Positions 40,601-49,617 of a stretch of 64,000 nucleotides of DNA are shown here, one piece after another. This stretch comes from JACNKJ01 sp964344565 (lineage in GTDB: Bacteria; Krumholzibacteriota; Krumholzibacteriia; JACNKJ01). Location of the stretch: positions 62,001-126,000 of the forward strand of contig CAYFNT010000002.1 in NCBI GenBank assembly GCA_964344565.1, written 5' to 3'. The translations under genes were made by a program, and so were the position numbers. Each line of letters opens with the position of its first letter. Position 1 is the stretch's first letter. The notes beneath the pieces were generated by a model. The model saw only the letters and a program-made list of their open reading frames with translations. It made no database searches and was not told where the DNA came from.

Positions 40601-42386
40601 GCGGGAAGCCTTCGCTCATGACGTTCACCGCAACGGTGTTGGCGCCGATGTGAAGTGTTCCCGGGTGGGTCACGTCGAGGTCCGCGGGAACGTCGGTCCA
40701 AAGATTCGTCGCCGGATCGCCCATGAGGTTGTTCCAGACCATCCACTCCTCGGTGGTGCCGGGCTGGGACAGGAAGTAGTTCTCGTACATGCTGAGCTTG
40801 CCGCCCGTGAGCGCCGCGCCCTGGTAGTGGTTGCCGGACTTCAGATAGGTCCAGGCGATGCCGTTGAAGATGGCGTTGTTGTATCGCGTGTGCGTGCCGA
40901 TGGTGGCCGTGGCGATGGCGCCGATTCCGCCGCCGTTGGCGGCCCGCAGGAAGGCCTCGTTCATGGCCGTTCCGCTGCCGAAGGTGCCCGTGTCGCAGGT
41001 GATGTCCACCACGAAGGGCAGCTTCAGGCCGTTGGTCTGGGCCTGCGCGTGACCGGAGGTGTAGCCGCTGTTGCCCCAGTAGCCGCGATAGCTGAACCAG
41101 GTCATGCCCTGGTTGAGGCTGGCCACCATCTGCGAGGAGAAGTTGCCGCCCCAGATGGTGTCGATGTCGGTCCAGCCCTCTTCGATGAGCAGGTGCTTGG
41201 CCCACTGGCTCACGAAGATGGTCGTGATGCCCGAAGAGCTCTCGTCGCCCACGAGGCAGGCGCGCTTGTACCAGCCCGGATCGCTCATCTCGGGGGTGGA
41301 CTCGTAGCCGAGGATCTTGTCGGTGATGTTGCTCATGTCGGAGGTTCCGCCGATGGACAGGCGTCCGATATGTGCGTCCGGCAGGATGTCTCCGCCTTCG
41401 AGCATGGTGTAGTAGTGGTCGCCCTCGCCGTCATAGCCGGAGCCCACGTTCTCGTAGTAGGTGGCCAGGCCGTAGGTGCCGCTGGCGTCGCCCACGAGGG
41501 TGATGAATTCCAGGGGCGGATCCACGCTGTTGTAGATGTTCTGGATGTAGTTCTTGATGGAGGTCGTGTTGTTGCCGCCGGCGCCGGAGGTGCTGGTGGC
41601 GATGACGTTGTAGCCCTGCTTGCTGCGCCACTCAACGATGTCGTCGATGTCGCCGCTGATGCCGGAACCGGTGGTGTAGATCAGCAGGTATGTGCCGGGG
41701 CCCTCGGTAACGTTGTCGAGGATGCGGTCGGCGCCCACGACGCGGTCGCGATAGAGGTCGGCGATGGACTCGGGAACGAAGTCGCGCTCGAGGGGAAGCG
41801 GCGCGCCTTCGAAGTCGAGTGCCAGTTCCATGCTGGAGCTCACCAGCACGTCCCCGCTCACCGGATCGAACTCCACCGGACGCAGGGTGACCGACACCAC
41901 GGGCAATCCGCCCATGATGCCCACTTCGCTCACTTCGACGGCGGGGGGCGTCAGGCTGGCCACGGCGCCGGAATAGTAGTCGGCGTCCACGTGGAAACGG
42001 TCGCCCTCTTCCGGCTGCATGGGGAGCAGACGGTATCCGCCGAGGGTTTCGCTCTGACGCTCCGCGACGCGCGCCCGCACGGTGACTCCGTTGGGCACGG
42101 CCACCAGCTGCGTGAACACAGGCATCGCGGGTCGGCCGGCTTCACCTTCGAAGTCGGCTCCCTCGAAGCTGAGGAGCTGATAGGCCTTGTTCTCGATGGC
42201 GATCTCTTCGCGAGTCAGCTCGGGAAGCTCGAAGCTGAGACGAAGACCCGCGTCGTCGCTCTCGACGAGGTCCAGACGAACCTCGTCGCCCTGAACGTTC
42301 GTCAGCGCGACGGTGTCGGTGTTGATGGCAAAGGCACTGCTGACCAATAGGAGTGTCAGCAGGATGGGCCCGAGTATCCTGGACAT
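37611..42386 (-). CDS. Giant secreted C25 (gingipain)-like protein with C-terminal sorting-type domain
   Basis: 1591 residues from ATG 42386 (GGAGG upstream). Signal peptide; a propeptide-like region (~20-225); a C25-type domain (~229-560) with GPGTYLLIYTTGSG, GDASGTYGL and GRLS. Where gingipains have GHG-containing catalytic His it has WFSYRGYWGN (~432), while the Cys is kept in VDITCDTGTF (~461), so the peptidase dyad looks incomplete. Then several Ig-like/CARDB repeats, a carboxypeptidase-regulatory-like domain, an anchor J domain, and a FlgD-like C-terminus NVPNPFNPKTDIRF ... SSGVYFYVLK (~1500-1591). Probably exported and surface bound. A paralogue is at 45883-49602. Confidence 0.88.
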   Translation of the reverse strand: MSRILGPILLTLLLVSSAFAINTDTVALTNVQGDEVRLDLVESDDAGLRLSFELPELTREEIAIENKAYQLLSFEGADFEGEAGRPAMPVFTQLVAVPNGVTVRARVAERQSETLGGYRLLPMQPEEGDRFHVDADYYSGAVASLTPPAVEVSEVGIMGGLPVVSVTLRPVEFDPVSGDVLVSSSMELALDFEGAPLPLERDFVPESIADLYRDRVVGADRILDNVTEGPGTYLLIYTTGSGISGDIDDIVEWRSKQGYNVIATSTSGAGGNNTTSIKNYIQNIYNSVDPPLEFITLVGDASGTYGLATYYENVGSGYDGEGDHYYTMLEGGDILPDAHIGRLSIGGTSDMSNITDKILGYESTPEMSDPGWYKRACLVGDESSSGITTIFVSQWAKHLLIEEGWTDIDTIWGGNFSSQMVASLNQGMTWFSYRGYWGNSGYTSGHAQAQTNGLKLPFVVDITCDTGTFGSGTAMNEAFLRAANGGGIGAIATATIGTHTRYNNAIFNGIAWTYLKSGNHYQGAALTGGKLSMYENYFLSQPGTTEEWMVWNNLMGDPATNLWTDVPADLDVTHPGTLHIGANTVAVNVMSEGFPLEGARVSIWKDGDVLSHAYTDQFGDAFVPMDASSQGTLYVTVTGHDLYPYQGTLSLGSQSVFCALNGTTVDGDGRVNPGETIALGTRLYNYGSSSASSVTATLSENDPYLTVIDGSDSYGTIPSGGSAWGSGGFTFAVSADTPNDHVAQFELVAVSGVNSWTSLVELIVDSGEFTVQSFDFSGPGGDLNPGESGTLSLTIRNDGNIATGAISATLSSETPWITVSDADGSFGSAGIGSSVNNAGNPFSIAVAADCFDGHLANLFLLLEYNGGAEELVEFQLQVGNVSSNDPVGPDNYGYYAFDNTDTSYPYAAVYDWVEIDPAYGGPGTDTGLYDFGWEQDDVRQYDLPFDFQYYGDTYDRISICSNGWFSFGEFDVPLYRNWSLPSPGTPPNVVAVYWDNLDMSGTNKVYHWHDTAQDRYIIQWSRMKNDYSNATETVQVILYDPATYPTSSGDGEMLMQYMTVNQTDSRDGYGTVGIQNRDMTDGLLYTYWNQYAPGAMALTSGRAIRFVPVEAQITGVLAGTVTNESAGGTPAAGVHVKLVETGQALITGEDGSFLGPVPIGEYTVVAEHPSFEPDTLYNVLITEGLTYEHDFSLVDIGGPSISGTTVHPYTTDTVGPYVIQTTVTDYSPMTTLDLKYIVMGSGSGTVPLTLIDAENNLYEASIPGQPLDTFILYWIKAEDIAGNESSDPIGAPSNYYGFWVAEVEELFYDEMEGGSNGWTVGDPADDATTGVWQLGDPAGTIDGESRYAQPEDDHTPAPGVNAWITGLSGGNVGDNDVDGGQTTLYSPIFDLSESSGVSVNYYRWYINDSGNAPDSDFWRVQVSDDGTNWESLEYTDESTHLWVHKYFELSGVIEMTSTVQFRFIAADDGDGSIVEAGVDDFQLLGYTVPEVTDVEDAIPARAELLQNVPNPFNPKTDIRFALPSAQDVSLKVYDVKGRQVTTLMDGPVDAGYHTVTWNGTDRSGRQMSSGVYFYVLKGEDLTLREKMVLLK

Positions 42387-42444
42387 GGGTGTCCTCCGGC
42401 TATTTCTGGCGGTTACAAGACTTAGATGCGAAATTTGAGGCTCC

Positions 42445-42450
42445 ATTATA
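42445..42450 (-). promoter_or_regulatory. -10 TATAAT of the C25-like gene promoter
   Basis: Minus-strand TATAAT at 42450-42445. The transcript would begin near 42438, about 50 bases before ATG 42386. The -35 is poor (TCCGTC at 17 bases). The gap to 42613 also has a direct repeat GGAAGCGCT (42471-42479 and 42486-42494). Confidence 0.45.
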
Positions 42451-42612
42451 GCATGGATGGGCCGAGTGACGGAAGCGCTAGGGCCGGAAGCGCTTGTGAC
42501 CGGGCGAGGGCCGGTGCTAGACTGCCGCCCCGAAGGCGGGCCGAGGGGCACCCATGGGAGCCGAGGGCCTTGTCGTTGTGGCTTACCGAAACTTCAGAAT
42601 CTGGCGCCACCG

Positions 42613-43617
42613 ATGAACAGACTCGAGAAAATCTCTCTTTGTGCCCTGCCCACTCCCCTGCAGGCCTCCTCCCGATTGGGCGAGGCCCTGGGCATCGGGA
42701 ATCTCTACCTCAAGCGAGACGACCTGTTGGGCCTGGCCCTGGGCGGCAACAAGCTCCGCAAGATGGAGTTCATCACAGCTTCGTCACAATCCAAGGGGGC
42801 CGGTGCTCTTCTCACCGTGGGCAGCCTGGAATCCAACCTGGTTTCGGTGCTTTCCCTGAGCGCTCGCATGCTCGACATGAAGGCGGGAGTCGTCTTCATC
42901 GCCCCCACCGGCCCGCGCCGGAAAAACCTTAATTCCCGACTCGAGGCGGTGCTGGGCGCGGAAGTCCGTATGGTCGAATACGACGAGGCGGATCTGTCCA
43001 GCAAGGTGAGTTCTCGGCACCGGGCCGAGGAGGAGCTGGCGGCCCTGGAAGAAGAGATGCGGGCCCAGGGTCGCGAGAGTTTCCTGGTGCCCGAAGGTGG
43101 CGCCTGCCTGGAGGGCAGCTACGCATTCGTGGAGGCCTTCGAGGAGCTCCACGAGCAGATGGTCGAACTGGGACACGAGCGCTACGATCTCTACCTGCCG
43201 GTGGGAAGCGGCAGCACCTACGCGGGGCTCTGGTGCGGGGCGAAACATCTCGGCGCCGACGTGAGGGTGCGCGGCATCGGCATCGCGCTGCCCCTGCGCC
43301 GCTGCCTTCTGGAAACCAAGAAGAACGCCGCTCGGGTCTGCGAACTGCTCGGCATGGATGCTCCCGACAAGGGCGACTTCGACATCAGCGACGAGTTCAT
43401 CGGCGAGGGATACTCCCGCCCCAACGAGCATTCGCGGGAGGGCGTGAAGCTGGCCCTGGAGCGGGGCGGCCTGCTCATGGATCACACCTATACGGGCAAG
43501 GCCCTGGGTGGCCTGAAAGCCCTGCTGGCGCGGGAAAAGCCCGACCGACCCGTGGTGTTCTGGCACACCGGCGGGGTGGCCGGCGCCGTGGACGATCTCT
43601 ATCGCGAGGAAGGCTGA
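42613..43617 (+). CDS. D-cysteine desulfhydrase / ACC-deaminase-like PLP enzyme
   Basis: 334 residues from ATG 42613; the frame is open upstream but the homologous part starts here (LEKISLCALPTPLQASSRL). PLP lysine in GLALGGNKLRKMEF; TVGSLESNLVSVLSLSARM matches the SNHAR-type substrate loop; the phosphate loop is VGSGSTYAGL. The fold-type-II family includes D-cysteine desulfhydrase, ACC deaminase and L-cysteate lyase; substrate not settled. Start has no clear SD. Followed one base later by a GNAT gene. Confidence 0.85.
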   Translation: MNRLEKISLCALPTPLQASSRLGEALGIGNLYLKRDDLLGLALGGNKLRKMEFITASSQSKGAGALLTVGSLESNLVSVLSLSARMLDMKAGVVFIAPTGPRRKNLNSRLEAVLGAEVRMVEYDEADLSSKVSSRHRAEEELAALEEEMRAQGRESFLVPEGGACLEGSYAFVEAFEELHEQMVELGHERYDLYLPVGSGSTYAGLWCGAKHLGADVRVRGIGIALPLRRCLLETKKNAARVCELLGMDAPDKGDFDISDEFIGEGYSRPNEHSREGVKLALERGGLLMDHTYTGKALGGLKALLAREKPDRPVVFWHTGGVAGAVDDLYREEG

Positions 43618-43618
43618 C

Positions 43619-44098
43619 ATGGAATATCCACTGAGGCCCGTCGAGGCCGCGAACATCGAGGACATCCTTCGCGAGGCCGACGAGACGAAGGCCATCCTGC
43701 CGACGCGGGACGATCCCGGGCTGTCCATGCTCGAGTTTTGCACGGCGGGCGAGGACGAGGACCATCCCGGCTTCCGTCTCTTCACCCTGGAGGATCCGGA
43801 CGGCGGATCCACGGGCTTCATCGTGGTCTGGGACACGCCGCGCAAGGGCATGCTCTACATCGGCCCCATGTACATCCGGGTGGACAGCCGGGGCCGCGGC
43901 CTGGGCCGCCTGCAGGTGGAGCGCATCATCGAATGGTGCCGGGAGAACGGCTACACGGGAATCTTCACCAACACCTGGGGAAGCAACGCCGCCTCGCGGA
44001 AGGTTTTCGAGAAGCTGGGCTTCCATCTCATTCGCGAGATCCCCGATGCCCGCGTCGACGGCGACAGCACGGTTTCTTATATCCTCGACGTGGAGTGA
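43619..44098 (+). CDS. GNAT acetyltransferase
   Basis: 159 residues, ATG at 43619 one base after the PLP-enzyme stop. Motif A MYIGPMYIRVDSRGRGLGRLQVERI and motif B SNAASRKVFEKLGFHLI. Single-domain GNAT; substrate unknown. Ends before a clear terminator. Confidence 0.87.
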   Translation: MEYPLRPVEAANIEDILREADETKAILPTRDDPGLSMLEFCTAGEDEDHPGFRLFTLEDPDGGSTGFIVVWDTPRKGMLYIGPMYIRVDSRGRGLGRLQVERIIEWCRENGYTGIFTNTWGSNAASRKVFEKLGFHLIREIPDARVDGDSTVSYILDVE

Positions 44099-44138
44099 GC
44101 CCACCGGATTTCGCTAGCAATTATTGACACCCTATCAT

Positions 44139-44174
44139 GGGCCCTCTCGTTTCGGAGGGCCCTTTCCTTTTTTG
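44139..44174 (+). terminator. Rho-independent terminator
   Basis: Stem GGGCCCTC / GAGGGCCC (44139-44146, 44155-44162) then TTTCCTTTTTT. Ends the PLP enzyme/GNAT transcript. Confidence 0.88.
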
Positions 44175-44263
44175 GCCCCGCCAATTCCCGAATGTGTTAA
44201 AATTAACGGGCTTTCCTTATCCCCATCATCCGATTTAGGAACAACCCAAAGGGAGATCCTGGA

Positions 44264-45886
44264 ATGAAGAAGAATCTCGGGCTTGCCGCCTTGGCGCTGC
44301 TTCTGGCCGGAAGCGCTTTCGGCGGTGTCATTACCGTTCCGGGCGACTACGCCCTCATCCACGACGCGGTCCAGGCCTGTCCGGCCGGCGACACGGTCCT
44401 GGTCGCTCCGGGCACCTACTACGACTGCACCCATCCCACCGAGGGCGAAGGCTCGACACCGGCCTGCGTCATCATGAAGAGCGGCGTGACCCTGCGCGGC
44501 TCCGGCGTGGACGACACCATCATCGACGTCGAGGGCCTCGGACGGGGCATCTTCGTGGAGCTGGTCGACAACTGCCGCATCGAGAACCTTCAGGTAATCG
44601 ACGCGTTCGCAGAAGTTTACGGCGCGGGCATCCTGCTTCGCGAAGTGGGTCCCACGGTGGAGATCAGCGACGTGAAGATCGTGGCGAACCTGGACGGCGG
44701 CATCATCTGCATCAACCAGGCCTCGCCCACCATCAGCCGCGTGGACTTCCTCAACAACGTGGCCAAGCAGGGCGGCGGACTGGCCATCGAAGAGGACTGC
44801 AGTCCCACGGTGACGGATTGCTATTTCAACGCCAACGAGGCGCCCAGCGGCGCCGGCCTGTTCATTCGCCAGAACAGCAACCCGGTGATCACCGGCTGCA
44901 CGGTGACGAACAACATCATCAACTTCGACTACGGCAGCGGCGGCGGCATCGCGGTGGTGTCCTCGAGCCCCACCATCAGCGACTGTCACATCGAGGGCAA
45001 CGTGGCCCTGGGCTACGGCTCGGGAATCGCCTTCCTGGACCAGTCCGGTGGATCGCTAACTTATTGCACCATAGTGAATAACACCCTTCCGAGCCCCGGG
45101 CTCGGCGGAGCGGGCATCCACACGAACCAGTCCGACCCCCTCATCGAGAACTGCCTGATCGCCGGCAACGTGGTCACGGCCACCTGGGGCGAGGGCGGCG
45201 GAGCGGACTTCGAGTTCACCCCCTTCCCCACGGTCACCAATTGCACCTTCGACGCTAACTCCACGGGCCCCAACGGCTTCGCCGGCGGAGTCGCCTTCCA
45301 GTTCGGCGCCGACGTGATCATGGACAAGTGCATCGTGACGAATTCCGCGGTGGGCGCCGCCTTCTATTGCCTGGGCGCCAATCCGACCATCAGCTGCTCG
45401 GACGTCTGGGGCAACGTGGACGGCAACGGCCTCTGCGGCACCGACGGGGGCAACAACGTCAGCCTGGACCCGCTCTTCTGCGGCACCGAAGGCGTGGAAT
45501 ACAACATCGAGGAAGACAGTCCCTGCGCGCCCGAGCACAGCGCTTGCGGCGAGCGGGTGGGCTACGGCGACGTGGGTTGCGCCGTGGACGCGCCGGATCT
45601 GCCCGTGATGGCGGCCCGGCTCCTGGGCAACGCGCCCAATCCTTTTAACCCCAGTACGAGGATCTTCTACGAGCTTGACGAGCCTGGATTTACTAACTTG
45701 AGGATCTACGATGTTACTGGTAGAACAGTGGATCTGCTGGACTTGGGTCTGGTCTCAGCCGGTCGCCACGAGGTGAACTGGGACGGGAAAGACAAGAACG
45801 GCAGGCCGCTCAGTAGCGGCGTTTACTTCTACGAGTTGGATGCTTTGGGCTCCAAACAAGCAAGGCGGATGATCCTGATAAAATGA
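44264..45886 (+). CDS. Secreted parallel beta-helix protein with C-terminal sorting-type domain
   Basis: 540 residues. Signal peptide LGLAALALLLAGSAFGG, then right-handed beta-helix repeats (~28-440): the DUF1565/NosD-like opening PGDYALIHDAVQACPAGDTVLVAPGTY, followed by rungs such as PTISDCHIEGNVALGYGSG and PTVTNCTFDANSTGP. C-terminal FlgD-like domain (~455-540) with NAPNPFNPSTRIFYEL and SSGVYFYEL. Probably an adhesin or polysaccharide-binding or lyase-like protein; no catalytic triad is evident. Overlaps the 45883 gene by ATGA, so the two are coupled. Confidence 0.88.
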   Translation: MKKNLGLAALALLLAGSAFGGVITVPGDYALIHDAVQACPAGDTVLVAPGTYYDCTHPTEGEGSTPACVIMKSGVTLRGSGVDDTIIDVEGLGRGIFVELVDNCRIENLQVIDAFAEVYGAGILLREVGPTVEISDVKIVANLDGGIICINQASPTISRVDFLNNVAKQGGGLAIEEDCSPTVTDCYFNANEAPSGAGLFIRQNSNPVITGCTVTNNIINFDYGSGGGIAVVSSSPTISDCHIEGNVALGYGSGIAFLDQSGGSLTYCTIVNNTLPSPGLGGAGIHTNQSDPLIENCLIAGNVVTATWGEGGGADFEFTPFPTVTNCTFDANSTGPNGFAGGVAFQFGADVIMDKCIVTNSAVGAAFYCLGANPTISCSDVWGNVDGNGLCGTDGGNNVSLDPLFCGTEGVEYNIEEDSPCAPEHSACGERVGYGDVGCAVDAPDLPVMAARLLGNAPNPFNPSTRIFYELDEPGFTNLRIYDVTGRTVDLLDLGLVSAGRHEVNWDGKDKNGRPLSSGVYFYELDALGSKQARRMILIK

Positions 45887-48800
45887 GGCGCGCTAGTTTC
45901 GCGCTTGCTCTCGGAACCGGTCTCCTCGCGGCAGTGGCCTTGGGGGCCACTGCCGCTGAGATCGATCAGCAGGCGTTCTCGAAGATGTCGGTTCCGGTGC
46001 GCGAAGAAGTTTTCGCGGACCATTCCATTCTCTCCTTTGAAATCGACGAGGCGGTCGAGCCCGGCGGGGCTTTGCATCGCCTCGTTCTTCTGCCCGCCGA
46101 CGCCGGCGAGGTCAGCTTCGAGCTGATCCGCGGCGAAGCCGATCTGGCGGAAGCCGAGTTCCTCGGCTTGCTCAGGGGGCGTCCCGTCTACTCCCTCCGC
46201 GCGGACAATCCCGCGCCGGGCGAGCTGGAGGTGGCCGTCCATCACAACGGCAGCTGGGACCGGCAGGCGCCGGCCTACTCCCGAGACTTCGACCGCGTGT
46301 TCAGCGCGCTGGTCTCGGGCACGGGCGCCGACGCTCCCCGCGACGCGGGCGAACCCGGCAACGGCAGCTACGTGATCGTCACGGCCCCCGAGTACGCCCC
46401 GGCGGCCCAACCCCTGGTGGATTGGAAGCGCCAGAAGGGCTTCGAGGTGGTGCTGGCCACCACCTCCGAGACCGGCATCGAGAACACGGCCATCCAGGCC
46501 TGGCTCCGCAACGCCTACAACACCTGGGACGCTCCGCCCGAGTACGTCCTGCTGTTGGGCGACGTGGACGTGCTGCCCGCCTGGAGCTTCAGCGAGAACG
46601 TGTCGGATCATCCCTACTCGCTCATGACCGAGGGCGACTGGCTGCCCGACCTGCATGTCGGCCGCATCTCCGTGGAGGGCACCCTCCAGGCCGAGACCGT
46701 CATCAACAAGACCGTGGCCTACGAGCGCGATCCCTACACGGACGACACCGGTTGGTTCACGCGGTCGCTCATGGTGGCGGGCAACTACGGTTCGACGAGC
46801 CCCTCTACCACCGTGACCTGGTGCGGCGAGCAGCTCGAGACCATCGGCTACGAGCCCGCGAGCACGGTGTTCTTCCCGCCGCTGTTCAACGGGGTCTTTC
46901 CGATCACGGAGGCCTTCGAGGAGGGCGTGTCCATCTGCGCCTACCGCGGATGGGCCTACGGCACCGCCGGCTGGGAACCGCCGCACTTCACGGTGGACAA
47001 CATCCCCGGCGTGAACAACGGCGCCATGAACCCCGTGGTCATGAGCTTCGTCTGTCTCAACGGAAACTTCGAGGGACAGGATCCCTGCTTCGGCGAAGTC
47101 TGGATCCGCCAGGGAACCCCCACCGAGCGCAAGGGCGCGGTGGCCTTCATCGGCAACGGAGAGCACTGGTCGCACACGCGCTACAACGACGCCATGGCCA
47201 TCGCCTACTTCGAGCATCTCGTCGATGAAGAGGTGACCACCCTCGGCCAGGTCGCCATGGCCGGCAAGCTCACCTTCATGAACTACTTCCCCCACGAGCT
47301 CTATGAGACCGGCGACGAGGAATCGGTGGAGTTCTACTTCCACATCTACAGTCTGCTCGGCGATCCCGAGCTGAACTTCTGGAAGCAGGCTCCGGCCGAA
47401 CTCGTGGTGGACGGTCTGGGCGACATCCACGCGGGCGCGAACTATCTGAGCATCTCCGTCGAGGACCTCGCCGAGGGGCTGCCCCTCGAAGGCGCGCGCC
47501 TGGGCGTGGTGCAGAACGACATGCTGCTCGGCTGCGCCTTCAGCGACGCCGCCGGCATGTTCCATCTGCCCCTGAGCGCTCCCCTCGAGAGCGGTCCCGC
47601 GTATTTCACCGTGACGGCTCCGGGCTACCTCCCCGAGAGCAGCGAGCTGAACATCGGACAGGTGGGCAACCTGCTGACGGTCCTCGAGAGCGATGAGACC
47701 GGTATCGAGCCCGGCACCGAACTCGACTTCAGCCTGCACATGCGCAACGCGGGAAGCGACGCCACCGGCGACGTCAACGTCTCGATCTATTCCGAGGCCG
47801 AGGGCGTGGACATCGTCATCACCGCCGTGAGCCTGCCTCCCCTGGATGCCGGCGACAGCGCCTGGACCTCGGGCGACTACACGGTCTGGCTGGACTACCA
47901 CGACGAGGACGGCAGAGTGCTGCCCTTCCGCGTCGACACGCCCGGCATGGAGGATCCCGCCTACTTCGACCTGACCGTGACCGCTCCCCGCCTCGTGGTC
48001 ACCGGTACGGGCATTGACGGTGACGGCATCGCCGACCCCGGCGAGACCGTGGAACTGGTGCTGGACCTGTCCAACGCGGGTTCGGCCGGCACCGACGGAG
48101 TCAGCGCCAGCCTTCAGCTGAACACCCCCGGCGGCGCGATCGTCGTGGACGGCATGACCGAGTTCGGCGCGCTGCCCGCCGGCGGCGGAAGCAGCAACGC
48201 GGGCGATCCTTTCGTCATCACCGTGGGCGAGACCATGGCCCAGGGCAGTGGCCTGGACTTCACCCTCGCGATCGAGAGCATCGAGGGCAACAACTACACG
48301 ACCAGCTTCAGCCTGGTGGTGGGCGAGATGAGCGTGGGCTCTCCGGTGGGTCCGGACGGCTACGGCTACTACGCCTACGACAGCGCCGACATCGACTATC
48401 CCGCGCAGGTGCCGGTCTACGACTGGGTGACCCTGAGTCCCACCTACGGCGGCACGGCCGATGAGCTGGCCTTCCCCTCTGATGAATATCCGGACCAGGG
48501 TCCCACCACCCTGCTCGTGGATCTGCCCTTCGACTTCCAGTACTACGGGCAGACCTTCGACCAGATCCGCGTGAGCGACAACGGCTGGATCAGCTTCGAC
48601 ACCCGCGATTTCTTCGACTTCTACAACTGGGGCATCCCCAACGCCCACGGCAACCATTCGCTGGTGGCCCCCTTCTGGGACAACTTCGTGGTCATCCCCG
48701 ACGAGGACCTGCCCGACGGCTCGGTTCGCGACGGCATCTTCACGCAGCACGTCACCGAGAAGGGCGCCTTCATCGTCGAGTGGAGCCAGATGCGCCACTA

Positions 48801-49602
48801 CAAGCCCGAGATCGACGACCTCCAGACCTTCCAGCTCTGGATCCTCGATCCGGCGGTGCACGGCACCGGCCCCATGGGCGACGGCGAAATGCTCTTCAAC
48901 TACAAACAGGTGGCCAACACCGACTACGAGCGGAACTACGCCACCGTCGGGTTCGAGAATCCCACCGAGGACGACGGCATCCAGCTCAGCTACGGCAACG
49001 TCTACGCCGAGGGCGCACTGCCCCTGTCCCCGGGACTTTCGGTCCGCGTGACCACCGAGGCTCCGGTCTACGATCCGCTGACCCTGGCGGCCGGCAAGGC
49101 CCTGCGCAGCGGCGGCGGCTGGAAGCTCCAGTGGACGCCGGCGGACGATCGTCCGGTGACCGGTTGGCGCGTGCTTCGCGACGGCGAGGTCGTGGCCACC
49201 CTGCCCGAGGGGGCCCGCGACTACGTGGACGCCCAGGGCGGCGCCGGAGCGGAGTACGGCCTCACAGCCCTGCACCCCTTCGGCCAGGAGACCGACCTGG
49301 GTCTGCTCACCGTGATCCAGCCCGGCTTCGTGGCCCTGGAACCCGCGCTGCCCAACCCAACGCGGGCGGGATCCTGGATCCACTTCAGCCTGGGACAGGA
49401 CGGACCGGCGAACCTCAGCGTCTACGACGTGAGCGGGCGCCGCGTGCGCACCCTGCTCTCGGGCCAGGGCGTCGGTGGAACGAATTCGCTTTACTGGGAT
49501 GGTCGTGACGAAGCCGGCAGGGAACTCGCCAGCGGCGTCTACTTCTACCGCCTGCAGGCCGGCGAGCGGAGCCTGACCCGCAAGCTGGTTCTGATACGAT
49601 AA
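45883..49602 (+). CDS. Giant secreted C25-like protein, paralogue of 37611-42386
   Basis: 1239 residues. Signal peptide FALALGTGLLAAVALGATAA; C25-like domain (~159-500) with GSYVIVTAPEYAPA, LLGDVDVLPAW, GRISVEGT. Catalytic-His position again replaced: CAYRGWAYGTAGW (~350); the Cys is kept in SFVCLNGNF (~389). Middle region of Ig/CARDB-like repeats and an anchor-like stretch; FlgD-like C-terminus with LPNPTRAGSWIHFSL and ASGVYFYRLQ (~1149-1239). It lies on the opposite strand from its paralogue, flanking the beta-helix gene. Confidence 0.88.
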   Translation: MRRASFALALGTGLLAAVALGATAAEIDQQAFSKMSVPVREEVFADHSILSFEIDEAVEPGGALHRLVLLPADAGEVSFELIRGEADLAEAEFLGLLRGRPVYSLRADNPAPGELEVAVHHNGSWDRQAPAYSRDFDRVFSALVSGTGADAPRDAGEPGNGSYVIVTAPEYAPAAQPLVDWKRQKGFEVVLATTSETGIENTAIQAWLRNAYNTWDAPPEYVLLLGDVDVLPAWSFSENVSDHPYSLMTEGDWLPDLHVGRISVEGTLQAETVINKTVAYERDPYTDDTGWFTRSLMVAGNYGSTSPSTTVTWCGEQLETIGYEPASTVFFPPLFNGVFPITEAFEEGVSICAYRGWAYGTAGWEPPHFTVDNIPGVNNGAMNPVVMSFVCLNGNFEGQDPCFGEVWIRQGTPTERKGAVAFIGNGEHWSHTRYNDAMAIAYFEHLVDEEVTTLGQVAMAGKLTFMNYFPHELYETGDEESVEFYFHIYSLLGDPELNFWKQAPAELVVDGLGDIHAGANYLSISVEDLAEGLPLEGARLGVVQNDMLLGCAFSDAAGMFHLPLSAPLESGPAYFTVTAPGYLPESSELNIGQVGNLLTVLESDETGIEPGTELDFSLHMRNAGSDATGDVNVSIYSEAEGVDIVITAVSLPPLDAGDSAWTSGDYTVWLDYHDEDGRVLPFRVDTPGMEDPAYFDLTVTAPRLVVTGTGIDGDGIADPGETVELVLDLSNAGSAGTDGVSASLQLNTPGGAIVVDGMTEFGALPAGGGSSNAGDPFVITVGETMAQGSGLDFTLAIESIEGNNYTTSFSLVVGEMSVGSPVGPDGYGYYAYDSADIDYPAQVPVYDWVTLSPTYGGTADELAFPSDEYPDQGPTTLLVDLPFDFQYYGQTFDQIRVSDNGWISFDTRDFFDFYNWGIPNAHGNHSLVAPFWDNFVVIPDEDLPDGSVRDGIFTQHVTEKGAFIVEWSQMRHYKPEIDDLQTFQLWILDPAVHGTGPMGDGEMLFNYKQVANTDYERNYATVGFENPTEDDGIQLSYGNVYAEGALPLSPGLSVRVTTEAPVYDPLTLAAGKALRSGGGWKLQWTPADDRPVTGWRVLRDGEVVATLPEGARDYVDAQGGAGAEYGLTALHPFGQETDLGLLTVIQPGFVALEPALPNPTRAGSWIHFSLGQDGPANLSVYDVSGRRVRTLLSGQGVGGTNSLYWDGRDEAGRELASGVYFYRLQAGERSLTRKLVLIR

Positions 49603-49617
49603 GGGCCACGGGCCGCC

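Noticed and set aside
42471..42494. Direct repeat GGAAGCGCT as an operator
   Set aside because: Only two short copies without symmetry; too weak to call.
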